Shown: one piece after another, positions 1 through 5,513 of the stretch
How the letters are laid out: each line of letters begins with the position of its first letter
How positions within the stretch are numbered: position 1 is the stretch's first letter
Assembly: GCA_002394525.1 (NCBI GenBank)
Contig: DGUF01000166.1
Location: 1-5,857, forward strand
Origin: Lachnospiraceae bacterium UBA4317
GTDB taxonomy: Bacteria > Bacillota_A > Clostridia > Lachnospirales > Lachnospiraceae
Direction: 5' to 3'
DNA: 5,857 nucleotides
Notes under the pieces: generated by a model
The model's input: only the letters and a program-made list of their open reading frames with translations
Databases searched by the model: none
What the model was told of the DNA's origin: nothing
Position numbers and translations under genes: made by a program

Positions 1-92
1 TAACTTGAAGAATGCCGTATTCATACAGCTTATGACGTTTCGCAAACACCTGAAAAAGGATTACACACTTACCGTACCGGGAGGATATCAAA

Positions 93-884
93 ATGCAGTT
101 TCTATGGATGATCCTGACAGGACTGATCTTCAGTTCCTGCGGCTTTTACATGTACATCTACTTCTTTTCGATCGGATACGGCTTTTCCATCGCGGCCTGC
201 GGCGCGGTCATGGCCCTTCTCTTCCGCTCGTCGCTGACGGCCGGGACGGCCCTGCAGTGCCTGCTCCTCATCATCTACGGGATCCGTCTGGGCGGCTACC
301 TGCTGGTCCGGGAAATGAAAAGCGCCGCCTACAGAAAGGTCCTCAGCCCGGAAATGACCCGCAGCAGAAAGATGGGAATGGGGCCCAAAATTGCCATCTG
401 GATCAGCTGCGCCCTGCTCTACGCCCTGGAGGTATCCCCGATCTTCTTCCGTCTGCAGAACGGCGGCGGCACCGATCCTTTCGTCATCGCCGGTGTCGTG
501 CTCATGGTCTGCGGAATCTGCCTGGAGGCTGCCGCCGACATGCAGAAAACCGCCGCCAAGAAAAAGGATCCCCGCCGCTTTGTGGACACCGGCCTCTACA
601 GGCTCGTCCGCTGCCCCAATTACCTGGGCGAGCTCATCCTCTGGGCGGGCGTCCTGGTCTCAGGGATCAGCAGCCTGCACGGGCCCCTGCAGTGGGGCGC
701 GGCGATCGCGGGCTTTCTCCTGATCACCTTCGTCATGTTCAGCGGCGCCCGCCGGCTGGAGATCCGCCAGGACCGCAATTACGGCGACGATCCGGCCTAT
801 CAGGAATATAAAAAGACCGTGCCGATCCTCCTGCCCTTTGTCCCGCTCTACAGCGTGAAAAAATACACCTTCCTGGCAGCTTAA
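93..884 (+). CDS. DUF1295 / steroid 5-alpha-reductase-like integral membrane protein
   Basis: The 263-residue product is strongly hydrophobic, with about six or seven candidate membrane segments (near residues 4-24, 28-45, 54-72, 101-119, 129-147, 181-193 and 199-216). The C-terminal half carries the pattern of the DUF1295 / isoprenylcysteine-methyltransferase / steroid-reductase superfamily: AADMQK (147-152), then GLYRLVRCPNYLGE (167-180), then a distal YQEYKKTVPILLP (236-248). In known relatives this region binds a nucleotide cofactor (NADPH or SAM) at the membrane face. Substrate and reaction cannot be read here, so an oxidoreductase role is only inferred from the family. The start is fixed by GGGAGG at 79-84, 8 nt before the ATG. 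The length is typical of the family and nothing looks truncated. It converges on the LysM gene, with a hairpin between them. The 92 nt upstream show no gene and no convincing promoter, so the transcription start may lie outside the window. Confidence 0.85.
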   Translation: MQFLWMILTGLIFSSCGFYMYIYFFSIGYGFSIAACGAVMALLFRSSLTAGTALQCLLLIIYGIRLGGYLLVREMKSAAYRKVLSPEMTRSRKMGMGPKIAIWISCALLYALEVSPIFFRLQNGGGTDPFVIAGVVLMVCGICLEAAADMQKTAAKKKDPRRFVDTGLYRLVRCPNYLGELILWAGVLVSGISSLHGPLQWGAAIAGFLLITFVMFSGARRLEIRQDRNYGDDPAYQEYKKTVPILLPFVPLYSVKKYTFLAA

Positions 885-920
885 GTGAGCAGAATAAGCC
901 GGGGGACGCATGTCCAAATA

Positions 921-956
921 CGGAGAGCCAGCCTCATCTCCGAGGCCGGCTCTCCG
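921..956. terminator. Probable bidirectional terminator hairpin between convergent genes
   Basis: Two 15-nt arms (921-935 and 942-956) pair around a 6-nt loop, GGAGAGCC pairing with GGCTCTCC at the base. There is one mismatch: A930 faces C947-C948 on the plus strand as an A-C mispair, which becomes a G-U wobble in the minus-strand transcript, so the stem is fully paired when read leftward. On the plus strand it is followed by TTTCATTA and, further on, a T6 run (971-976). On the minus strand it is followed by TATTT. It lies 36 nt after the stop of the membrane protein gene and downstream of the LysM gene's stop, where a shared terminator is expected. The tails are only moderately U-rich. Confidence 0.7.
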
Positions 957-991
957 TTTCATTAACAGTATTTTTTCATGTGCATCTGCAT

Positions 992-1049
992 CGCCGGGAC
1001 TAAGACCTCAAGACCCGGCGTGAGCCGGGGGACCTGCCAGGTGACTCCC
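992..1049. other. GC-rich overlapping hairpins in the convergent gap
   Basis: CGCCGGG (992-998) can pair with CCCGGCG (1014-1020). The same CCCGGC (1014-1019) can instead pair with GCCGGG (1024-1029) around a GTGA tetraloop. Immediately after comes a weaker GGG-ACCT-GCC-AGGT-GACT-CCC fold, with ACCT (1032-1035) pairing with AGGT (1039-1042). The first two stems are mutually exclusive because they share an arm. The block sits 60 to 117 nt past the LysM gene stop in its direction of transcription, so it could be part of that gene's 3' untranslated region. No gene is visible in it, and its function is unknown. Confidence 0.45.
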
Positions 1050-1108
1050 GCATCTCCGCCCCGCTCCACCGCAGTGTCTGAAGCCGTCCCGAAAAAGCCC
1101 GTAAAAGC

Positions 1109-2137
1109 TTACGCGGCCGGGATAACCAGCTCCTGGCCCGGGTAGATCAGGCGGGGATCGCTGACCTTGTCTTTGTTGGCTTCATAGATTTGTTTCCATC
1201 TGGCGCCGTCGCCATAGGTCTCCTCGGCGATCTTCCAGAGGCTGTCGCCGGAACGAACCTTGTAGGTTCCGGCCTCCCCTGCCGCGCTCTTTTCGATGGA
1301 CTCCTGACCTGCAGCCTCTTCAGCAGCTGCCTCATCAGACGTTTTTTCAGCCTGAGGCTCCTGGCCGGCAGTTTCTTCGCTGACTTCCTCCTGCAATTCC
1401 ATGACCTGTTCTTCGATGCCGTATTCATCGTAATACATATCGTAAAGGCCGAGGCAGGCGTCCATGCCCGGATTTGCGGCGAGAGCCTTTTCCATAACGG
1501 TCTGCCAGGAACCGTATTTCTCATACAGGAAATCCGCCGAGGGGCCCATTTCATCTCCATAGGTTTCCAGATTGCTCTGTCTGGCCTTTTTAAGGTCTTC
1601 CTCGTCATCTTTATAGGCTTCCAGGCGGAGCTCGTTTCTCCTCCGGCTGACCGCGCGGGCGATCTCCTCCACATTTTTGCCCTGGCCAAGCATGTCCTCG
1701 ATCATCCTGTACAGTTCGGCCAGGGATTCATGGTAGGCGATCCTCTCCTCTTTCGCCTTCCCGACCATATCCTTGTCCGACCAGTCCGCATCCACAAAAG
1801 CCTTCAGCCTGGTGGAGTCAGGGCTTGGCGAGTAGCCGTATACCGCCCCGGGGTCGACGATAATATCCTTCGCGGCCCTCGGATTTTCCATGGGGTCGTG
1901 CTCATAGTGAAAGGACTCCGCCCGGTCCGCGGCAGCTTCTGCTTCGTCAGATGCAGCGGCAGCTGCCGCTGAAGCAGTTCCCGCAGCCTGTGCGGTTTCT
2001 GCCATCCCGGCTGCCGCTGTCTGCGTTTCCACAGCTCCAGAGTTTTCCGCCGCCCGGGCCGGAATTTTTAAAGGAGCCGCCGGCAGCAGGAGGACAGCTG
2101 CCATGAAACACGCCAGTAAACCCGCATATTTTTTCAT
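1109..2137 (-). CDS. Secreted protein with C-terminal LysM domain
   Basis: The 342-residue product begins with a signal peptide: MKKY, a hydrophobic core (about 5-20), and a likely signal peptidase I site after ARA (27-29). An Ala-rich low-complexity linker follows (about 30-72). A compact, predicted helical region (about 85-240) contains IIVDPGAVYGYSPSPDS, an ERIAYHESLAELYRMIEDML helix and AVSRRRNELRLEAYKDD. I recall similar sequences in lachnospiral extracellular proteins but know of no assigned function. A second Glu/Ala-rich linker (about 243-290) leads to the LysM domain (291-342), with TYKVRSGDSLWKIAEETYG and the ending LIYPGQELVIP, which normally binds N-acetylglucosamine-containing glycans such as peptidoglycan. 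There is no LPxTG sorting signal, so wall retention would rest on LysM. No catalytic hydrolase domain is recognised. GAGAGGA (2141-2147) lies just upstream of the ATG. It is probably a single-gene unit driven from the divergent gap. Confidence 0.88.
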   Translation of the reverse strand: MKKYAGLLACFMAAVLLLPAAPLKIPARAAENSGAVETQTAAAGMAETAQAAGTASAAAAAASDEAEAAADRAESFHYEHDPMENPRAAKDIIVDPGAVYGYSPSPDSTRLKAFVDADWSDKDMVGKAKEERIAYHESLAELYRMIEDMLGQGKNVEEIARAVSRRRNELRLEAYKDDEEDLKKARQSNLETYGDEMGPSADFLYEKYGSWQTVMEKALAANPGMDACLGLYDMYYDEYGIEEQVMELQEEVSEETAGQEPQAEKTSDEAAAEEAAGQESIEKSAAGEAGTYKVRSGDSLWKIAEETYGDGARWKQIYEANKDKVSDPRLIYPGQELVIPAA

Positions 2138-2253
2138 ATTTCCTCTCCAATCTATTTTTTCTTAATAAAAACCACACTGATTCCGGCCTGTGCTGTGGTC
2201 TGATTGCCGAAGGATTCGAAAAACCAGGCAAACACGGAATGATCATCACAGTC

Positions 2254-2262
2254 ATTATACCA
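2254..2262 (-). promoter_or_regulatory. Extended -10 promoter for the LysM gene
   Basis: Read on the minus strand, this is TGGTATAAT, a perfect extended -10 (TGnTATAAT). At the usual 17-nt spacing the -35 position (2277-2282) is only a T run, so recognition would rely on the extended -10. Transcription would start near 2247 and give a leader of about 110 nt before the LysM ATG at 2137. This is inferred from consensus only. Confidence 0.55.
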
Positions 2263-2327
2263 TGATGGAAAGGTTAAAAAAAAGTTTCGCAAAGACAATT
2301 ATGGCAGGACCGGTTTTCCTGCGCCCG

Positions 2328-2337
2328 CCTTGCAAGG
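2328..2337. promoter_or_regulatory. CCTTGCAAGG palindrome overlapping the -35 box (possible operator)
   Basis: This is a perfect 10-bp palindrome that contains the TTGCAA used as the -35 element (2330-2335). A repressor bound here would block RNA polymerase. Such short palindromes can arise by chance, and no regulator gene is adjacent, so operator function is inferred from position alone. Confidence 0.3.
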
Positions 2338-2357
2338 TCTTTTTCCATCTGTATAAT
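2330..2357 (+). promoter_or_regulatory. Sigma-A-type promoter for the pRiA4b ORF-3-like gene
   Basis: A -35 TTGCAA (2330-2335, four of six consensus bases) is separated by 16 nt from a perfect -10 TATAAT (2352-2357). Transcription would start near 2364 and leave a leader of about 92 nt before the ATG at 2456. This is the best promoter in the window on its strand. Confidence 0.65.
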
Positions 2358-2390
2358 GATAATAGTGGATGCAGACCGGTTTCTCCCATG

Positions 2391-2451
2391 ATGAAGGAGA
2401 AATATGTCAATGGACAATACCCGGCTGTTTCCAATTCTTATGAAGGAGAAA
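2391..2451 (+). promoter_or_regulatory. Duplicated Shine-Dalgarno segment ATGAAGGAGAAA
   Basis: The same 12 nt occur at 2391-2402 and 2440-2451, 49 nt apart. The second copy supplies AAGGAG (2443-2448), 7 nt before the ATG at 2456, and decides the start of the downstream gene. The first supplies AAGGAG (2394-2399) before ATGs at 2404 and 2410, which open a 62-codon frame ending at 2592 that overlaps the downstream gene out of frame. Its sequence beyond 2456 looks like a simple shadow, so I do not call it a gene. It could be a translated leader. Confidence 0.5.
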
Positions 2452-2455
2452 GCAA

Positions 2456-4246
2456 ATGGTATACCGATTGAAAGTAAATGTCACGTCGGGCGCCTTATGG
2501 AAGGGTCAGAAGGTGGAGCGGGTCATGGAGGTTCCGGGTACCTGCACGCTCAGGGACCTGTGTCTCGCGATCCTGGACGCGATCGATTTTGATTTTGACC
2601 ACCTGTTTGAGTTTACAATCCGGGGCCGCACTTACGAGGGGGAGCCTTATGAAGACGGAGAGACTTCCAACGGAAGGAATGCCAGGACCAGGCTGTCTTC
2701 CCTGAAGCTGAAAAAGGGTGAGTTTTTCGAGCTCTGGTATGATTTCGGCGATGACTGGATGTTTTCCATCGAGGTCGAGGAGGCCCGCCGGGAGACCGGC
2801 AGCGGAATCAGGGTTCTGTCCGCCGTGGGAAATGTGGAACAGTATCCCGATTTCGATGATGAATGGGACGACGAGGACGGCGGGGATCTCTATGATGAGG
2901 ACAGCCCGGTTCTGGGTTTTGACGAAGACGATATGACCACTCTCGAAGACGATTTCGATTACACCGCACCGGACGACCTGTTCGAGACCGCCTTCCGCTA
3001 TAAAAAGACAAAGTTCTGGAAAAAGATCTCGGGCGAGGAACCCTTCTGGATCCGGTTCACAGACGGCAGCGAGGGCCTCGTGAGTGTTATGGGCCAGGTA
3101 GGAGAGCACTGCGCGGCGGCCGTCTACATGGCGGGGGACCCCCTTTACACCTACTACGCTGTCTCCACCCAGGAGCCCAACCCCGTCTGGTACCTGGAAA
3201 GAGAGCGGGTGCTCAGCCAGGACTGCGTACAGATGGTCTTTGACAACCAGGAATATCTGTTTGACGCGGAGATCGACGCAGCCCGGAGCTACGCGCAGCG
3301 GCACGGGATCCGTTTTTCCGGAAAAAATGCCTTCCCCCACTTTGTCCGCTTCTCGCCCTCCAAAAATCCCTGGCATCCGGAAACAGAGACAGAGGAACAG
3401 CATCTGAAAGAGGCTGCGGAGGCCTGTATAGCAATCTCTGAGATCATAGGAAAGAAAAAGCCGCGGGAATTCGGTTTCCAGAGGATGACCCCCTTCCTGC
3501 GCGAGATTCCGCTCATGGTCTGCGAGGGCGGCAAATGGAAGTTCTCCGGCATGAAGACCCTGCCCCGATTCAAGGAACCGGAGACACCGCAGCCAATGCC
3601 CGACGCAAAGAAAATGGCAAAGGTCAAAAAATACCGGACGGACGGAACCCTGGAGACCAGACTCGTCATGGTTCCCGCCACGATCCGGGGAGAAAACGGA
3701 CAAGCCCCTTATTATCCCTATCTTCTGATGGCCCTGCACCGGGAAAAGGAAATCCTCCTTTTCCCCGAAACTGTCAAAAGCCTCGACGAGGAAGCCGGCC
3801 GGATCGTGGATATCCTGCTCGATCAGCTGATCGAGGCCAAATGGAAACCTGCCAGAATCCTGGCAGAGGACAAGCGGACCTTTACCCTCCTGACCCCCCT
3901 GGCGGAAGGCATTGGCGCAAAGCTGACCAAAGTGCCGGCTTTGGACATGCTCGATGAGTTTCTGGATGATTTAATGCGGTCCACCGCCCGGCGCACTGGA
4001 GAATGGGCAGGAGATATGGATGACTACGACCCGGAATACGATGAGGACTTTGACGACGAGGCAGAGGAGTCAGAGTCCGCCTTTGAGGATATACTGGCCC
4101 TTTTCCACACCCTCGTCGATATGCCGGACTATGTCATAAAGAGCATGCCCCGCGAGATGAAAAACCAGCTCCGGGACCTCCTGGACCAGGGGATCGTCCC
4201 GCCTGACCTCGCCGCAAAAGTGCGCAAAAAACTGAAACTGAAATAA
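2456..4246 (+). CDS. pRiA4b ORF-3-like (PRiA4_ORF3) multidomain protein
   Basis: This 596-residue soluble protein has no signal peptide or membrane segment. Residues 2-130 match the plasmid pRiA4b ORF-3 / IS1096 TnpR-like family: YRLKVNV at the start, a TLRDLCLAIL helix, DHLFEF (48-53) and the hallmark YDFGDDW (95-101). The CPPEDCGG-type motif that commonly follows in this family is absent; an acidic stretch (about 132-168) stands there instead. A middle region (about 193-375; SVMGQVGEHCAAAVYMAGDP at 210-229) and a later region (about 392-506, with YYPYLLMALHREKEILLF) resemble the extra domains often named DUF7309 and DUF6930 in long family members. Those two names are from memory and less certain. 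A second acidic stretch (about 520-542) precedes a basic helical tail (APPD-like PPDLAAKVRKKLKLK). The molecular function is unknown in the family. Despite the names, no recombinase residues are visible. AAGGAG at 2443-2448 sets the start. It has its own promoter and a hairpin after the stop, so it looks monocistronic. Confidence 0.85.
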   Translation: MVYRLKVNVTSGALWKGQKVERVMEVPGTCTLRDLCLAILDAIDFDFDHLFEFTIRGRTYEGEPYEDGETSNGRNARTRLSSLKLKKGEFFELWYDFGDDWMFSIEVEEARRETGSGIRVLSAVGNVEQYPDFDDEWDDEDGGDLYDEDSPVLGFDEDDMTTLEDDFDYTAPDDLFETAFRYKKTKFWKKISGEEPFWIRFTDGSEGLVSVMGQVGEHCAAAVYMAGDPLYTYYAVSTQEPNPVWYLERERVLSQDCVQMVFDNQEYLFDAEIDAARSYAQRHGIRFSGKNAFPHFVRFSPSKNPWHPETETEEQHLKEAAEACIAISEIIGKKKPREFGFQRMTPFLREIPLMVCEGGKWKFSGMKTLPRFKEPETPQPMPDAKKMAKVKKYRTDGTLETRLVMVPATIRGENGQAPYYPYLLMALHREKEILLFPETVKSLDEEAGRIVDILLDQLIEAKWKPARILAEDKRTFTLLTPLAEGIGAKLTKVPALDMLDEFLDDLMRSTARRTGEWAGDMDDYDPEYDEDFDDEAEESESAFEDILALFHTLVDMPDYVIKSMPREMKNQLRDLLDQGIVPPDLAAKVRKKLKLK

Positions 4247-4254
4247 TGCCAGAC

Positions 4255-4312
4255 GTGACAAAGGGGACGGCATCAGCAAAAACGTGCCGGAAAGGACCGT
4301 CCCCTTTGGCAC
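4255..4312. repeat. REP-like GGGGACGG inverted repeat, probable bidirectional terminator
   Basis: GTGACAAAGGGGACGG (4255-4270) and CCGTCCCCTTTGGCAC (4297-4312) form 16-nt arms with one mismatch around a 26-nt loop; 11 bp (4260-4270 with 4297-4307) pair perfectly. The loop contains a second GTGCC (4284-4288) and AAAGG (4291-4295), which can pair with CCTTT-GGCAC (4303-4312) to form a shorter alternative hairpin, so the element looks like a degenerate double unit. It fills the 73-nt gap between two convergent stops. Similar sequences are familiar to me as dispersed intergenic repeats in clostridial genomes, sometimes linked to REP-associated (IS200-like) transposases. None is present here. Terminator function is inferred. 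Confidence 0.65.
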
Positions 4313-4319
4313 ACGAATC

Positions 4320-5360
4320 TCAGAGGCAGGCGATCAGTCTGTCCACATCCTCATCCTGCGTCGCCCAGCTGGTGGCGATCCGCATGATCGTGTGATCCGG
4401 GTCTGGCTTTTCCCAGAAGCTCATCTGCACTTTGGCGTTCAATTCCTTCTCCTGGTCCCGGTCCAGGACGACAAAGATCTGGTTGGTCGGGGAGGGGAAG
4501 GCAAGTCTGTAGCCCTTGCGGACCAGGGCTTCACGAATCCTGGCCGCGGCTTTGATGGCAGTCCTGCCGCCCCGCAGATACAGATTATCCGTAAAAAGTG
4601 TATCAAACTGGAGTCCTGCGATCCGTCCCTTGGCCAGCAGGGCGCCATGCTGTTTGATGACTGTAAAAAAGTGCGGGATAAAGTCATGCTTTGGTATGAC
4701 CGCGGCCTCTCCGAACAGGGCGCCGCACTTTGTTCCGCCGATATAGAAGGCGTCGCAGAGCGCAGCCAGGTCCGGGAGCTGGACGTCATTTTCAGGGCAG
4801 GCAAGGGCGTAGGCCAGCCTGGCTCCGTCCACATAGAGGGGAATGTGATATTCCCTGCAGACGCCGCTGATCTGCCTGAGTTCCCCCAGGGAGTAGAGGG
4901 TTCCGCACTCGGTCGGCTGCGACAGATAGACCATGCCGGGTTCCACCATATGGTCGCGGTTCAGGTCGTTGCGGAAGGCTTCCACAAACTCCCTGATCCG
5001 GCCGGCGCTGATCCTGCCGTCCTGCTGGGGCAGGGCCAGGACCTTGTGGCCCCCGTATTCGATCGCCCCGGCCTCATGGGTGCTGATATGTCCGCTCTCA
5101 GGAGCGATCACCCCCTGCCAGGGACGCAGGACGGCATCGATGATCGTGGCGTTGACCTGGGTTCCGCCTGTGAAAAAGAATATATCCGCTTCCGGCGCAT
5201 GGCACGCTGCCCGGATCCTGGCCCGGGCCGATTCGGAAAATTCATCCAGCCCGTAGCCGGCGGACTTTACAAGATTGGTCTCCATCAACCGCTGCAGGAT
5301 CGCCGGATGCGCGCCTTCCATGTAGTCAGAAGCAAATGACAGACTGACATCTTCATTCAT
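4320..5360 (-). CDS. Threonine aldolase / beta-eliminating lyase, PLP-dependent
   Basis: From the ATG at 5358-5360 the product is 346 residues, the usual family length. It is a fold-type I PLP enzyme of the Beta_elim_lyase family: the start FASDYMEGAHP (9-19), GGTQVN (65-70, cofactor phosphate region), SGHISTHE with His91 stacking on PLP, VDGARLAYA with Asp178 contacting the pyridine nitrogen, and the Schiff-base lysine K211 in GGTKCG, then MRIATSW with Arg327 as a likely carboxylate ligand. Family members cleave L-threonine or allo-threonine to glycine and acetaldehyde in the cytosol. The GGTK context differs from the SKGL of E. coli LtaE and marks the Firmicute/Bacteroidetes-type branch, so the true substrate may differ. 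I chose this start because AGGA (5369-5372) lies 8 nt upstream. An in-frame ATG at 5400-5402 would add a charged, unconserved MPESMEKERHRNQE and lacks a clear ribosome binding site. The gene is intact and converges on the pRiA4b-like gene. Confidence 0.88.
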   Translation of the reverse strand: MNEDVSLSFASDYMEGAHPAILQRLMETNLVKSAGYGLDEFSESARARIRAACHAPEADIFFFTGGTQVNATIIDAVLRPWQGVIAPESGHISTHEAGAIEYGGHKVLALPQQDGRISAGRIREFVEAFRNDLNRDHMVEPGMVYLSQPTECGTLYSLGELRQISGVCREYHIPLYVDGARLAYALACPENDVQLPDLAALCDAFYIGGTKCGALFGEAAVIPKHDFIPHFFTVIKQHGALLAKGRIAGLQFDTLFTDNLYLRGGRTAIKAAARIREALVRKGYRLAFPSPTNQIFVVLDRDQEKELNAKVQMSFWEKPDPDHTIMRIATSWATQDEDVDRLIACL

Positions 5361-5423
5361 CTCTTGATTCCTATGCCTTTCTTTTTCCATGCTTTCGGGC
5401 ATTACTTTTATGCAGAATGAATC

Positions 5424-5444
5424 GGGGGACTGAGTGAGTCCCCT
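5424..5444. terminator. GGGGACT/AGTCCCC hairpin between two leftward genes
   Basis: GGGGACT (5425-5431) pairs perfectly with AGTCCCC (5437-5443) around the loop GAGTG, and G5424 with T5444 adds a wobble pair on the plus strand. It lies 70 nt past the stop of the leftward repeat-protein gene and just upstream of the threonine aldolase start. Read leftward it is followed by GATTCATTCT, which is only weakly T-rich, so it is a weak terminator candidate or a leader structure. TGAGT (5431-5435) could alternatively pair with ACTCA (5446-5450). No clear leftward promoter for the aldolase was found in 5403-5513. Confidence 0.45.
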
Positions 5445-5513
5445 GACTCATCCGCCCCCCGGCTCCCTGCGGCTCACATCCCGACTCACCTGCGCTTCAA
5501 TACTATCAACTGC

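Larger units (their letters stand above)
2138..2455. other. 318-nt divergent intergenic regulatory region
   Basis: No convincing gene lies here. It holds a leftward extended -10 promoter for the LysM gene, a rightward -35/-10 promoter for the pRiA4b ORF-3-like gene, a 6-bp hairpin (GCAGGA 2304-2309 with TCCTGC 2317-2322, loop 7 nt), a 10-bp palindrome on the rightward -35 box, an A8 run (2276-2283), and two copies of a 12-nt Shine-Dalgarno segment. The base composition is clearly more AT-rich than in the flanking genes, as expected for a promoter region. Confidence 0.8.

Noticed and set aside
5..36. Possible promoter for the membrane protein gene (TTGAAG at 5-10 and TATGAC at 31-36)
   Set aside because: The spacing is 20 nt and the -10 match is poor.
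5..811. A 268-codon open frame overlapping the first membrane protein gene in another frame
   Set aside because: It starts at TTG without a ribosome binding site and gives an Arg/Pro-rich product typical of an out-of-frame reading of GC-rich DNA.
1190..1972. A 260-codon frame on the plus strand opposite the LysM gene
   Set aside because: The minus strand has a signal peptide and a full LysM domain, so this is a shadow.
37..2293. GTTTCGCAAA repeated at 37-46 and 2284-2293, both upstream of rightward genes
   Set aside because: Ten-base matches are expected by chance several times in a window of this length, and neither copy is symmetric or placed alike relative to a promoter.
2495..3739. A 414-codon open frame on the minus strand inside the pRiA4b ORF-3-like gene
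   Set aside because: The opposite strand carries the family hallmark YDFGDDW and a good ribosome binding site; the antisense product has no coherent pattern.
2456..4246. Transposase or resolvase activity for the pRiA4b ORF-3-like protein
   Set aside because: The family name derives from a passenger gene of an insertion element, but no recombinase catalytic residues, terminal inverted repeats or target duplications are visible.
4284..5339. A 351-codon open frame on the plus strand opposite the threonine aldolase gene
   Set aside because: It lies antisense to a gene with clear catalytic motifs, begins inside the inverted repeat, and its translation shows no recognisable domain. Long antisense frames are common opposite GC-rich genes.
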